64,000 nt of DNA from Candidatus Epilinea brevis (GTDB taxonomy: Bacteria > Chloroflexota > Anaerolineae > Epilineales > Epilineaceae), in NCBI GenBank assembly GCA_016710785.1, contig JADJUE010000003.1, positions 248,001-312,000 on the forward strand, given 5' to 3'. Within the stretch, counting starts at the first letter, position 1. The number at the start of each line of letters is the position of its first letter. Position numbers and translations under genes: made by a program. The notes beneath the pieces were generated by a model that saw nothing but the letters and a program-made list of their open reading frames with translations, ran no database searches and had not been told where the DNA came from. Of the stretch, positions 1 to 7,678 are shown piece after piece.

Positions 1-1
1 C

Positions 2-934
2 CTCGGCCAGCACGCCGCCTTCCACACTCGCTTCGCGCGCTTCCTGGAGGACCATGGGCACCGCGAGGTGGACTTCGACGCCTACCAGCCCACTTGGTCC
101 GGCCAGCCCTGGGTGGTCCTGGAGAACCTGCGCCTGATGCTGCTCAGCGGCCGGCTGCCCGACCCGGGCCGGCAGGACCAGGCCTCGCGCGCCCGCCAGC
201 ACGCCACCGAGCGGGCCTTCCTGCCTCGGCTGCCCGCGCCCCTGCGCACCCTGGGCGCGGAGCTTGTCCGCCTCTGCCGCGTCTACACCGCGCTGGACGA
301 CCTGGAGCACTACCAGACGACGCGCCTGCATATCCCGTTCCGGGCGGCCCTCATGGAGCTAGGAGGTCGCCTGGTGCAGGCGAAGATCGCCGACCAGCCC
401 GACGAGGTCTTCTTCCTAAGCCGCGCCACCCTGGAGGGCTTCGTCCGCGGCGATGTGCCGGCCGCGGCCGCCGCCGCCGAGTTGCGCGCCAACCGGGCGA
501 GCTATCAGGATCAGCTCAGAGTCGACCCTCCGTTCCAGCACGGCGTCGCGCCGGAGGACGAGGCCCCGCAAGGCGACGCACTGCGCGGGCTGGCCGGCGC
601 GCCGGGCATGGCGGAGGGGGCGGTGGCCATCGTCCGCAGCAGCGACGACTTCGCCGCCTTCCCGCCCGGCTCGGTTCTGGTGGCCCGCACGACCAACCCG
701 GCCTGGACGCCCCTCTTCTACGCCGCGGTGGCCGTCGTCACCGAGAGCGGCGGGCCGCTGTCCCACGGTGCGGTCACGGCGCGCGAGCTGGGCATCCCGG
801 CCGTCGTCGCGGTGCGGGGCGCGATGCACACCTTCATGCCCGGGGACCGGATCAGGGTGAACGGGACGGCGGGCACGGTGACGCGGGTCAGCGACGACGC
901 GCCCGCAGCACCACATGCTTCGCCCCCAGCCTGA
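2..934 (+). CDS. PEP-utilising enzyme, C-terminal part (5' truncated by window)
   Basis: The reading frame is open from base 2, so the gene starts before the window; a GTG at 68 is only an internal codon. About 310 residues are visible. The last third is a PEP-utiliser mobile (swivelling phosphohistidine) domain: it has the motif 'ESGGPLSHGAVTARELG' followed by 'IPAVVAV', where the His would carry the phosphoryl group. The segment before it resembles the linker of PEP-synthase-like or rifampin-phosphotransferase-like proteins ('FLEDHGHREVDFDAYQP'). The family moves phosphate from ATP via the His to pyruvate or to an antibiotic. Which substrate applies cannot be decided because the ATP-grasp part lies outside the window. 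The stop at 932-934 is 187 bp before an ABC exporter on the same strand. Confidence 0.85.
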   Translation, partial: LGQHAAFHTRFARFLEDHGHREVDFDAYQPTWSGQPWVVLENLRLMLLSGRLPDPGRQDQASRARQHATERAFLPRLPAPLRTLGAELVRLCRVYTALDDLEHYQTTRLHIPFRAALMELGGRLVQAKIADQPDEVFFLSRATLEGFVRGDVPAAAAAAELRANRASYQDQLRVDPPFQHGVAPEDEAPQGDALRGLAGAPGMAEGAVAIVRSSDDFAAFPPGSVLVARTTNPAWTPLFYAAVAVVTESGGPLSHGAVTARELGIPAVVAVRGAMHTFMPGDRIRVNGTAGTVTRVSDDAPAAPHASPPA

Positions 935-1049
935 CCTTCTCCGCGTTCCCGAACACCCGCTCCGCCTCGCGTTTCATCGCCGGCCACAGCTGCCGGATCA
1001 TGACCGCCATCGCCAGCCCAATGGGCCCGTAGCCGCAGCCCGCTCCGCC
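888..1049 (-). pseudogene. possible 3' remnant of an unrecognised gene
   Basis: On the minus strand a stretch ending in a stop at 888-890 reads like a real protein C-terminus ('YGPIGLAMAVMIRQLWPAM', then 'REAERVFGNAEKVRLGAKH'), with balanced hydrophobic and charged residues unlike most GC-rich shadow frames. No start signal or upstream domain is visible and it overlaps the last 47 bp of the PEP-utiliser gene. It may be the tail of a displaced gene, or chance. I do not recognise the family. Confidence 0.25.
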
Positions 1050-1121
1050 GCCAAGCGCCGGTGCGCGTCGCCAACGCTCCATGGCCGCGAGCCCGAGCGA
1101 CCACAAAGGAGTCGTGGACCC

Positions 1122-2054
1122 ATGACCGCAGCGATCTCCGCTTCAGGTCTGGTCAAGTCATTTGGACGGACGCGGGCCCTGGACGGGCTCGACCTGTCGG
1201 TGGACACGGGCGCCATCCACGGGTTCCTTGGCCCGAACGGCGCCGGGAAGACCACGACGCTGCGCATCCTGCTGGGCCTGCTACGGGCTGACGCGGGCGA
1301 CGTTCAGCTGCTCGGCGGCGACCCGTGGCGAGACGCCGTAGCGCTGCACCGCCGGTTGGCGTATGTCCCCGGCGATGTCACGCTGTGGCCGGAGCTTTCC
1401 GGCGGCGAGGTCATCGACCTGCTGGGCCGCTTGCGTGGCGGGTTCGATGCCCGGCGGCGGGCCAGCTTGCTGGAGCGGTTCGATCTTGACCCCACCAAGA
1501 AGTGCGGCACCTACTCGAAGGGCAACCGACAGAAGGTGGCCCTGATCGCGGCGTTGGCCTCGGACGTCGAGCTGCTGCTCCTGGACGAGCCGACCTCGGG
1601 CCTTGATCCGCTGATGGAGGCCCAGTTCCGCGAGATCGTCATGGAGGAGCGAGCCGGCAACCGCACGGTGCTGCTATCCAGCCACATCCTGGCCGAAGTC
1701 GAGGCGGTGTGCGACCGGGTGACGATTGTTCGCGCCGGACGGACGGTGGAGAGCGGCACGCTGGCCGAGCTGCGCCACCTGACGCAGACTTCGGTGACCG
1801 CCGAGCTGGCCGGCCCGCCGTCCGGCCTGGCCGAGTTGCCTGGCGTGCATGACCTGCAGGTCGATGGCACCCGCGTGCGCTGCCAGGTGGACGCCGGTGA
1901 GCTGAACGCCGTGCTCGGCCAGCTGACCGCCGCCGGCGTGCGCAACCTGGTCACCCAGCCGCCGACGCTGGAGGAGCTGTTCATGCGCCACTATCGGACA
2001 GACGCCCAGGCCGGGGATGACCCGAGCCGCGGGCACCCGGAGGTGGCGCGATGA
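1122..2054 (+). CDS. ABC exporter, ATP-binding subunit
   Basis: This 310-residue ABC ATPase is of the DrrA/CcmA type that drives drug or polyketide exporters. Walker A is 'GPNGAGKTTT' (residues about 36-45), Walker B is 'LLLLDEPTSGLDPL' and the switch His lies in 'LLSSHILAEVEAV'. The signature motif is degenerate ('TYSKGNRQK' instead of LSGGQ), as in several antibiotic exporters of this class. A family-typical C-terminal extension follows ('PPTLEELFMRHYR'). The open frame extends upstream to 915 but the ATG at 1122 is preferred because AAGGAG lies 10 bp upstream and homology starts there. Its stop overlaps the next gene by four bases (ATGA), so the two are translationally coupled. Confidence 0.9.
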   Translation: MTAAISASGLVKSFGRTRALDGLDLSVDTGAIHGFLGPNGAGKTTTLRILLGLLRADAGDVQLLGGDPWRDAVALHRRLAYVPGDVTLWPELSGGEVIDLLGRLRGGFDARRRASLLERFDLDPTKKCGTYSKGNRQKVALIAALASDVELLLLDEPTSGLDPLMEAQFREIVMEERAGNRTVLLSSHILAEVEAVCDRVTIVRAGRTVESGTLAELRHLTQTSVTAELAGPPSGLAELPGVHDLQVDGTRVRCQVDAGELNAVLGQLTAAGVRNLVTQPPTLEELFMRHYRTDAQAGDDPSRGHPEVAR

Positions 2055-3640
2055 CCGCGCTGGCCGGCACTGGCCCCCTGGTCCGGCTGTGCCTGCGGCG
2101 GGATCGGCTCAAGCTCCTGATCTACGTGCTGGTGGTGGGCGCCATCCCGATCGGCATGGCCGCCGCCTACAAGGTACTGTATCCCACCGCCGCCGGACTG
2201 CAGGCGTTCGCCGATCTGAGCATGAGCACGCCGGCGACCGTCGGTATGCTGGGGCTCATCTACGCGCCGACGGTCGGGGCGCTGACGGCCTGGCGGGCGG
2301 GGCTGAACGGCATGTTCTTCATAGCGCCCGTGAGCATCCTGCTCATCGTCCGCTACACCCGCGCGGAGGAAGCGGTCGGCCGCCGTGAGTTGCTGGGCGG
2401 GTCCGTGGTGGGCCGCCAGGCCCCGCTGACGGCCGCGCTGATCGTGGTGTGCGCGGTGGACCTGCTCCTGGGGGTGTTCATCGCGGCAGGTCTGATCAGC
2501 CTGGGGCTCTCCGCCGCCGGCGCCGTGGTCATGGGTCTGTCCGCCGCGGCGGCCGGGTGGGTCTTCGCAGCCCTCGCCGCGGTCACCGCGCAATTGACGG
2601 TCAGCCCGGGCCCGGCGCGCGGCATGGCGCTGGTCATGTTCGCGTTGTCGTGGCTGGTGCGGGCCGTCGGCGATTTGGGCCGGGCGCAGGGGCTGGCCTG
2701 GTTGTCGTGGCTGTCCCCCCTCGGCTGGGTGCGGCTGACGCGCGCCTTCGCCGACGAGCAGTGGTGGGTGTTCGTGCTATTCGTGGCCCTCGGTGCCGCC
2801 CTGGCAGCCATGGCCTATGCGCTGTCGGCGCGGCGGGATCTGGCCGCGGGCATCTTGCCCGTGCCGGTGGGGCCGGCCGAGGCGGCGCCCGCGCTGAACA
2901 GTCCCCGCGCCCTGGCGTGGCGACTGCACCGTGGCGGGCTGCTGGGCTGGAGCGTCGCGGCGGCCGGCTTCGGGTTGTTGCTGGGGATCGTCGGTGTGAG
3001 CATGGCCGGCTTCGTGGACGCGCCGCAGATGCAGGCGTGGGCGCAGCGCATGGGGGCGCATGATGCCGGCGACGCGTTCCTGTTCTTGACAATGTTCGTC
3101 CTCGGCCAGGTGATCTCGGTGTATGCCATTCTGGCCGCGTTGCGCCTGCGCTCCGAGGAGGTCGAGGGGCGCGCCGAGGCCGTTCTGGCGACTGCGGTCA
3201 GCCGGCTGCGCTGGGCGCTCAGCCATGTGACGATCGCGGCGCTCGGCCCGGCGGTCCTGCTGATCGTGCTCGGCCTGACTATCGGACTTGGCTACGGCCT
3301 CACCGCGCACAACCTGGTCCAGGACTCGCCACGCCTACTGCACCGCACGCTGCTGACGTTGCCGGCCATCTGGGTGGTGGCCGGGATCGCGGTGGCGCTG
3401 TATGGCTGGCTGCCCCGCCGCGCCGCAGCCCTGACCTGGGCTGCCTTCGCGGTGTTCCTGGCGCTGGAGCTGGGGTGGGAGCTGCAGCAAGTGAGCCAGT
3501 CGCTGTTCAACATCTCACCGTTCGCCCATGTGCACTGGTCCATCCAGGTCACCGCGACGCCGCTGCTGGGGCTGACCGCCCTCGCGGCGGTGCTCGCCGC
3601 GATCGGGCTGCTGGGGCTGCAACGGCGCGACGTGGGATAA
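2051..3640 (+). CDS. ABC-2 type exporter permease (tetronasin/polyketide-antibiotic exporter type)
   Basis: This 529-residue integral membrane protein has about 12 hydrophobic segments in two halves of six, the layout of the large single-chain permeases that pair with DrrA-like ATPases (TnrB3/tetronasin family). A basic, amphipathic start ('VRLCLRRDRLKLLIYVL') precedes the first membrane span. Conserved features include 'RYTRAEEAVGRRELL' after the first helices and a matching 'LRLRSEEVEGRAEAVLA' after the central loop, the two-fold internal repeat of the family. It starts in a four-base overlap with the ATPase gene, so both make one exporter. The substrate is unknown; no biosynthetic cluster lies next to it. 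Confidence 0.85.
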   Translation: MTALAGTGPLVRLCLRRDRLKLLIYVLVVGAIPIGMAAAYKVLYPTAAGLQAFADLSMSTPATVGMLGLIYAPTVGALTAWRAGLNGMFFIAPVSILLIVRYTRAEEAVGRRELLGGSVVGRQAPLTAALIVVCAVDLLLGVFIAAGLISLGLSAAGAVVMGLSAAAAGWVFAALAAVTAQLTVSPGPARGMALVMFALSWLVRAVGDLGRAQGLAWLSWLSPLGWVRLTRAFADEQWWVFVLFVALGAALAAMAYALSARRDLAAGILPVPVGPAEAAPALNSPRALAWRLHRGGLLGWSVAAAGFGLLLGIVGVSMAGFVDAPQMQAWAQRMGAHDAGDAFLFLTMFVLGQVISVYAILAALRLRSEEVEGRAEAVLATAVSRLRWALSHVTIAALGPAVLLIVLGLTIGLGYGLTAHNLVQDSPRLLHRTLLTLPAIWVVAGIAVALYGWLPRRAAALTWAAFAVFLALELGWELQQVSQSLFNISPFAHVHWSIQVTATPLLGLTALAAVLAAIGLLGLQRRDVG

Positions 3641-3654
3641 GCTGCAAGCAATCC

Positions 3655-3691
3655 GCCGCTACCCTCAAGGTTCTTGGAGGTGCAGTACTAG
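3655..3691 (+). repeat. dispersed repeat R1, short copy a
   Basis: About 37 bp ('CCGCTACCCTCAAG', then 'TTCTTGGAGGTGCAGTACTAG' trimmed by a base) recur at 5565-5645 and, inverted and more diverged, at 54216-54297. This copy sits 15 bp after the permease stop and holds only the 3' half of the longer copies. No inverted termini or transposase are visible. Confidence 0.7.
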
Positions 3692-3831
3692 TCAAGCATG
3701 AGCGAAACCGTTCACCCGCCAAGCATGAAATTGGGGGTTGAGCTCGGCTTATTTTCATAGCAGACTTGTGGTATCTTGTGGGACGTTGAAGCAGGGTCGT
3801 GCAGAGTTGGGCGGATGAAGGAGGGGGCGGG

Positions 3832-4701
3832 ATGGCGAGTCCACGTGTGCGCAATACGGCCGTTGGCGCGGCAACCTGCCGGCTGATTGAGCAGTACCAG
3901 CCGGAGGCGACACGGCTGTTCAACGACCCGGTGATCCGGGGCATGCTGAGCGCCCCGATCCCATTCCTGATGCGGCTGGCGGCCGTGCGCAATTTCACCG
4001 TCAAACAGACCGACGGCGTGCTGGCCGGGCTGTACGGCGAACAAATCTGCCGCACAAGGTATATCGATGACGCGGTGGTGGCAGCGCTGGAACAGGGAAT
4101 CCAACAGCTCGTCATCCTGGGGGCCGGCTATGACACGCGGGCCTACCGCCTGCCCGACCTGCAGGGCGTATCGGTCTTGGAAGTGGACCTGCCCTCGGTG
4201 CAGGCGGATAAGAAACAGAAAGTGCAGAAATTCCTGGGCGGCCTGCCGGCCCACGTGACTTACCTCCCGATCGATTTTGATACACAGCGCCTGGCGGACG
4301 TGCTGACGGGCGCCGCGTATGACCGCTCGCGGCCGGCGGTGTTCGTTTGGGAAGCCGTCACCCAATACATCACCGCCGACGCCGTCAAGCAAACACTGGA
4401 CTTTGTGGGGCACGCGGCCGCCGGCAGCCGCCTCGTGTTTACGTATGTGCTCAAGAGCGTGATCGAGCGCCGTTCGGACATCCCCGGCGCGAACAAGCTG
4501 ATGGACTTTGCGGCGCGGGGCGCGCCGTTTATCTTCGGCCTGGAGCCGGCTGAGCTGCCGGCCTTCCTGGCGCCGTTTGGGCTGGACCTGACGGCGGACG
4601 TGGGCAACGCGTACTATCAAGAAAGCTACCTCAAGCCGATGACACGGGCCATGGAAGTGATGGAGGTCGAGCGCGTGGCGCAAGCCGTGGTGCGGCGATA
4701 A
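3832..4701 (+). CDS. SAM-dependent methyltransferase, TIGR00027 / leucine carboxyl methyltransferase-like family
   Basis: This 289-residue protein belongs to the class I methyltransferase family often called TIGR00027 or PPM-like. Visible features are the N-terminal 'RTRYIDDAV' (about residue 75), the SAM-binding loop 'LVILGAGYDTRAYRL', the acidic loop 'VLEVDLPSVQADK' that should contact the SAM ribose, and 'PAVFVWEAVTQYITADAV' of the catalytic region. The true substrate of most members is unknown. The ATG at 3832 is chosen over the GTG at 3799 because 'GAAGGAGGGGG' lies just upstream. It is the first complete gene of the accessory zone and reads on the plus strand, unlike most of its neighbours; base usage is slightly less GC-rich. 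Confidence 0.85.
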   Translation: MASPRVRNTAVGAATCRLIEQYQPEATRLFNDPVIRGMLSAPIPFLMRLAAVRNFTVKQTDGVLAGLYGEQICRTRYIDDAVVAALEQGIQQLVILGAGYDTRAYRLPDLQGVSVLEVDLPSVQADKKQKVQKFLGGLPAHVTYLPIDFDTQRLADVLTGAAYDRSRPAVFVWEAVTQYITADAVKQTLDFVGHAAAGSRLVFTYVLKSVIERRSDIPGANKLMDFAARGAPFIFGLEPAELPAFLAPFGLDLTADVGNAYYQESYLKPMTRAMEVMEVERVAQAVVRR

Positions 4702-4783
4702 GGCCGCACAGCCGACGGGCGTTCACGCTCTGAGCCTCCTGGAGTGATTGCGGGAGATGTGCTGCCGCGCGCGCCGTCTCCGT

Positions 4784-5195
4784 TCACCAGACATGCGGGA
4801 TGAGGCGGTACCGCACCTTCTGCTTGTACGCGTCGTAACCGTCCAGCTCGGTGAGCAGCATCTTCTCTTCGCCGAGGATGCGCCCCACGAGGACAACGGT
4901 GCCCACGACCGCGATCACCAGGCCGACCACCGAGCCCGTGAGGGAGCTGGCGCCGTACATCATCAGCATGCACCCACACACGCGCCCAGTAGGCCAGCCA
5001 GCCCGTGGTGCCTCCCAACCACCCGATGTGGGGATAGCGATCATCCTCGGCGCTCGCCTCCCCACGCAGCAGATCCACGCACCAGGACCGCAGCAGGTCC
5101 ACGCCGATGTCATCCCCGACGCGCTGCACGAGCTTACGCGGCGTGAGTCCTGGCGGCGGGAGACGGTCCATCAACCCAGTCGGCATCCGGGCCAC
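4784..5195 (-). pseudogene. scrambled remnants including an isoprenylcysteine-methyltransferase-like C-terminus
   Basis: The minus-strand stretch 4784-4960 encodes a good match to the end of an ICMT/phospholipid-methyltransferase-like membrane enzyme: a hydrophobic helix, then 'GRILGEEKMLLTELDGYDAY' and 'KQKVRYRLIPHVW' before the stop. The catalytic His/Arg region that should precede it is missing. Upstream, in another frame (about 5010-5195), a different coding-like piece ('DDIGVDLLRSWCVDLLRGE') is joined on; I do not recognise it. No complete frame covers the two parts, so this is a fusion of gene fragments. Confidence 0.55.
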
Positions 5196-5440
5196 TCAGT
5201 TCCGGCGCGCGCGGCGGTGTCCGACCAGCAGGCCCGTGTCCTTGGCCAGACGGATCGCGCCATCCCGCGCCAGCTTGCCCGCCGCCAGGGGCCTGAGCGC
5301 CGCCAGCCCGTCCTCATCCAGCCAGCCCGACACCGAGGCAACATAGGCCACCAATGGCTCGACCTCCTTGACCACCAGACCGTCGTCGTAGCGAAGTAGC
5401 GTCACATCCGCGAACCACGGCGCCAGTAGCGCCGGCGCCG
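5196..5440 (-). pseudogene. C-terminal fragment of a class I SAM methyltransferase
   Basis: About 80 residues ending at 5196 ('LAPWFADVTLLRYDDGLVV', 'SGWLDEDGLAALRPLAAG', 'DGAIRLAKDTGLLVG') match the C-terminal third of methyltransferases in which a 'W F D V x L x R Y' segment follows the SAM domain. The N-terminal SAM-binding part is absent: the frame runs directly into dispersed repeat R2 at 5443. It is therefore a truncated remnant. Confidence 0.6.
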
Positions 5441-5442
5441 GA

Positions 5443-5484
5443 GCGATTCCCGGTCGGCGAACCGGCACAAGCATGCCATAGGCC
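5443..5484. repeat. dispersed repeat R2, copy a
   Basis: A 42-bp sequence starting 'GCGATTCCCGGT' and ending 'CAAGCATGCCATAGGCC'. It matches 8578-8619 at 38 of 42 positions in the same orientation. In both places it abuts the 5' side of a minus-strand gene or gene fragment. Confidence 0.75.
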
Positions 5485-5518
5485 GACCGCCCCCGCCAGC
5501 ACACGAAGCGTGGCCGAC

Positions 5519-5569
5519 CCGAGCCTCAGCCCTCCCACCAGCGCAGCACCCGCAGCGCGCGCAGGGTGT
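5519..5569 (-). pseudogene. 51-bp copy of the 3' end of the cyclase-like gene at 20707-21648
   Basis: Bases 5519-5569 equal 20700-20750 with a single mismatch, i.e. the last 14 codons and stop of the cyclase-like gene about 15 kb away. The copy breaks off exactly where dispersed repeat R1 begins. It is a transplanted gene tail, not a gene. Confidence 0.8.
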
Positions 5570-5645
5570 GCCGGGTCTCGCGTCCTCCATTGGCCGCGAG
5601 GTCATGCCACCGCTACCCTCAAACTTCTTGGAGGTGCAGCACTAG
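5565..5645 (+). repeat. dispersed repeat R1, long copy b
   Basis: An 81-bp copy beginning 'GGTGTGCCGGGTCTCG' and ending 'GGTGCAGCACTAG'. The last 37 bp match 3655-3691 and the full length matches the inverted copy at 54216-54297. Translated, the copies share 'GCAGSR' and 'GGA', but no gene function is implied. Confidence 0.75.
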
Positions 5646-5712
5646 CTTCTGACCCTCCCCCGCTGTGCCGGTATTGCTCAGGAGCTTTTCGAGCAAGGCT
5701 ATTGTCTTGCGC

Positions 5713-5925
5713 TCAGGTGACGTACCAATGCCCAGAACTGGGAACTTGCATTCGATATGGTGACTGCCTAACCAGTCCACCGATGTATCGGTGTTGTCGG
5801 CCATTCTTGAGATTGTTGAAACCAGACGAGTCCATTAATCGGACATTCGCAGCACTACCCGAAAGCGTGACCTCAACGGTCTGACCAGAACTCAAGTGGC
5901 CAAGATCAACCTGCGTCCAATTCAT
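5713..5925 (-). CDS. DUF1883 domain protein (short, possibly C-terminally truncated)
   Basis: The 70-residue product shows the DUF1883 pattern: 'VDLGHLSSGQTVEVTLSG', then 'AANVRLMDSSGFNNLK', 'GRQHRYIGG' and 'SPYRMQVPSSGHWYVT'. DUF1883 domains usually continue for about 15-20 residues with a V-D-L-G-G strand after the H-W segment; here a stop follows directly and the next frame continues into repeat R1, so the end may be lost. The domain is a small beta-rich fold of unknown role, sometimes linked to TIR domains. It lies immediately after an attC site in cassette orientation. Confidence 0.7.
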   Translation of the reverse strand: MNWTQVDLGHLSSGQTVEVTLSGSAANVRLMDSSGFNNLKNGRQHRYIGGLVRQSPYRMQVPSSGHWYVT

Positions 5926-5954
5926 CTGACGGTTCCTCTGTGGCTCATTGTGAC

Positions 5955-6039
5955 ACCTAACGTGTTAGGCATGAGCGGCGGTCAAGGTTGCTCAGGTCGA
6001 GTCTACCTGACGCCGTCCGCTCGATAGCCTTTGTTGGGC
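5955..6039 (-). other. integron attC recombination site
   Basis: Read on the minus strand this 85-bp site starts with the inverse core GCCCAAC and ends with the core GTTAGGT. The arms GGCTATCGAGCGG and CCGCTCATGCC pair except for an extra T and an extra C on the first arm, which are the extrahelical bases typical of attC. It lies 50 bp after the stop of the gene at 6090-6536, as a cassette site should. Confidence 0.85.
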
Positions 6040-6089
6040 GGCTCGTTGGTGACATTCTTCGGAGCCTGAATTCAGGCCGATCATGGGCC

Positions 6090-6536
6090 CTACACTGAGA
6101 CGCGAGTTGACTTGGCGTCAAAGCCACCTCCCGGCCATTGCCACCGGCCCACAATCGTCCGGCCGTCATCGCTGATCTTGCCTTTGAAGTAGTTTTCCGA
6201 GCCCTTGTCTCCAAACCACGTCCACACGGTGCCGTCATCATCCACTTGATAGGTGTACGCGAAGTTGCTTCCGTCATCCGCCACGAGGTGCGAGCGCAAG
6301 GATTCGGTATCGTGGTCCCACGTGGTGTATTCAATGCCGCTCAAGCGTCGGCCACGCGGCGTTTCTGTCTCGAACTCCTGAATCAGGTAGTGCCCAGCCA
6401 GGCCCCATCTGTATGTCGACGTTCCCGGCGCACCGCCCTCGTTCCTCCAAGTGCCGATCAGCTGGCTGAGCTTCTGCATTGCCGGATGCGGCGAGAGCGG
6501 CAACTCCGGCGCTCGATCGTTGTTGTTGTCCGCCAT
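6090..6536 (-). CDS. cassette gene, DUF1579-like hypothetical protein
   Basis: This 148-residue soluble protein has an N-terminal 'SPHPAMQKLSQLIGTWRNEG', the usual opening of DUF1579-like proteins (a lipocalin-like beta barrel of unknown function). It continues with 'LIQEFETETPRGRRLSGIE', 'WTWFGDKGSENYFKGKISD' and a final 'TIVGRWQWPGGG'. The start ATG has 'AGGAAGGGAG' about 6 bp upstream. It is flanked by attC sites on both sides (5955-6039 and 6635-6718), so it is a complete mobile gene cassette. The function is unknown. Confidence 0.8.
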   Translation of the reverse strand: MADNNNDRAPELPLSPHPAMQKLSQLIGTWRNEGGAPGTSTYRWGLAGHYLIQEFETETPRGRRLSGIEYTTWDHDTESLRSHLVADDGSNFAYTYQVDDDGTVWTWFGDKGSENYFKGKISDDGRTIVGRWQWPGGGFDAKSTRVSV

Positions 6537-6634
6537 TTGGCTCCCTTCCTAGGTGTGGGTTCTCCGTCCTGATCTCGCAACCATGCTCAATTCACGGACT
6601 ATTACTCGTCACTACCGAAGGCAGTCTCGAGACC

Positions 6635-6718
6635 GCCTAACGTGTTGCGCATGAGCGGCACTCACGCGCTTCGGGATGATGCTAGCCTTACGGTGTCCGC
6701 TCGATGCGCTTGTTGGGC
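6635..6718 (-). other. integron attC recombination site
   Basis: On the minus strand this 84-bp site runs from GCCCAAC to GTTAGGC. The arms GCGCATCGAGCGG and CCGCTCATGCGC pair perfectly apart from one extrahelical C. It starts 13 bp after the stop of the DUF1697 gene. Its arms resemble those of the site at 5955-6039, suggesting the same integron lineage. Confidence 0.87.
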
Positions 6719-6731
6719 AGCGGCGCCACCG

Positions 6732-7268
6732 TCAGGACTCAGCGCAAAGCGCCGCAAGCTTCCTCGCCGTGTTGACGTTCCTCGTGGTCATCCGAGCGTA
6801 GGAGCTGTGTCCCACGATCTTGGTGATGTGACTGCGATTGTAGTTCTCTCGCCTGATGTTCCAGACGATGGCCCCAGGCGTGTAGAAGATGGTCAGGAAC
6901 TCCATCTTCACCGGCAGCTCCGACACGAGACCCGGCTTGTCGACATCACTGAACAGGTACGCGACATAGGTCTGCTCACCCTCGCCGCTTCCCCACTCGC
7001 TCGGTATCGAGTCCGCAATCGCGATCACCTCCGCCGACGTCTTGACCAAAGTCGGGATCTTCTCGCCGAACGCCCGCTCAAGCTCGTCGTCGAGTAGACG
7101 CGTCAGGTCGAGGGCACTCAGAGATGAACTGAATATCGCATTGCCCGAGTTCAGGTAGGTGGCAACGTCGCTAAGCCCGAGCCCCTCGAGAAGAGCCTTC
7201 AGGGTCTTCATGGGCACGCGAGCGCCCTTGCCGACATTGATCCCACGCAGCAGCGCGACGTACTTCAC
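6732..7268 (-). CDS. cassette gene, DUF1697 family protein
   Basis: The 178-residue protein is a full-length DUF1697 member: it opens 'KYVALLRGINVGKGARVPM', followed by 'VATYLNSGNAIFSS' and, near the end, the typical 'NYNRSHITKIVGHSSYARM' and 'TTRNVNTARKLAAL'. DUF1697 is an alpha/beta domain of unknown function that is common in integron cassettes. Translation starts with GTG at 7268, with GGGGAG about 10 bp upstream. An attC site follows 13 bp after the stop. Confidence 0.88.
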   Translation of the reverse strand: MKYVALLRGINVGKGARVPMKTLKALLEGLGLSDVATYLNSGNAIFSSSLSALDLTRLLDDELERAFGEKIPTLVKTSAEVIAIADSIPSEWGSGEGEQTYVAYLFSDVDKPGLVSELPVKMEFLTIFYTPGAIVWNIRRENYNRSHITKIVGHSSYARMTTRNVNTARKLAALCAES

Positions 7269-7678
7269 AGATGCCCGCTCCCCTACTCAAGCAACGGGGC
7301 GCCGACCGCTCCGCCCCCACCCTTGTCTGCCCAACTATATCACTATGCCGACGGCTTCCACCTAGTCCCGCTCCCCACCTGCATATGCACCCGTCTCCAA
7401 TCCATAGTCGCCTCCTGGCGAATGCTATGCCGCCTCGAGCGTCGACCTATCGATGTCCAGCAGACTGCACCGCCTGCGACATCGCTGATTGCAGCAGCAC
7501 ATGGCCCAACATCACGGCAACGCCACACGGATCCTGATAATTGTCCCACGGCCGAAGTCGCGTGTCAACGCGGAGCCGTTGCGCGGATCGGCCCGAGCCC
7601 GGCCACATGATGGCTGCGGCCATCGCTGCCCGACTGCTCGCCAGCACCCAACAGATACTGCTGCCGCGGCGCTCAGTC
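7269..7678. other. 410-bp stretch without a recognisable gene
   Basis: No frame here has a protein-like composition with a start signal. Several GCCCAAC/GTTGGGC heptamers are scattered through it, including one overlapping the stop of the GNAT gene at 7681-7687, but no paired attC arms could be drawn. It may be a non-coding or decayed cassette. Confidence 0.4.
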
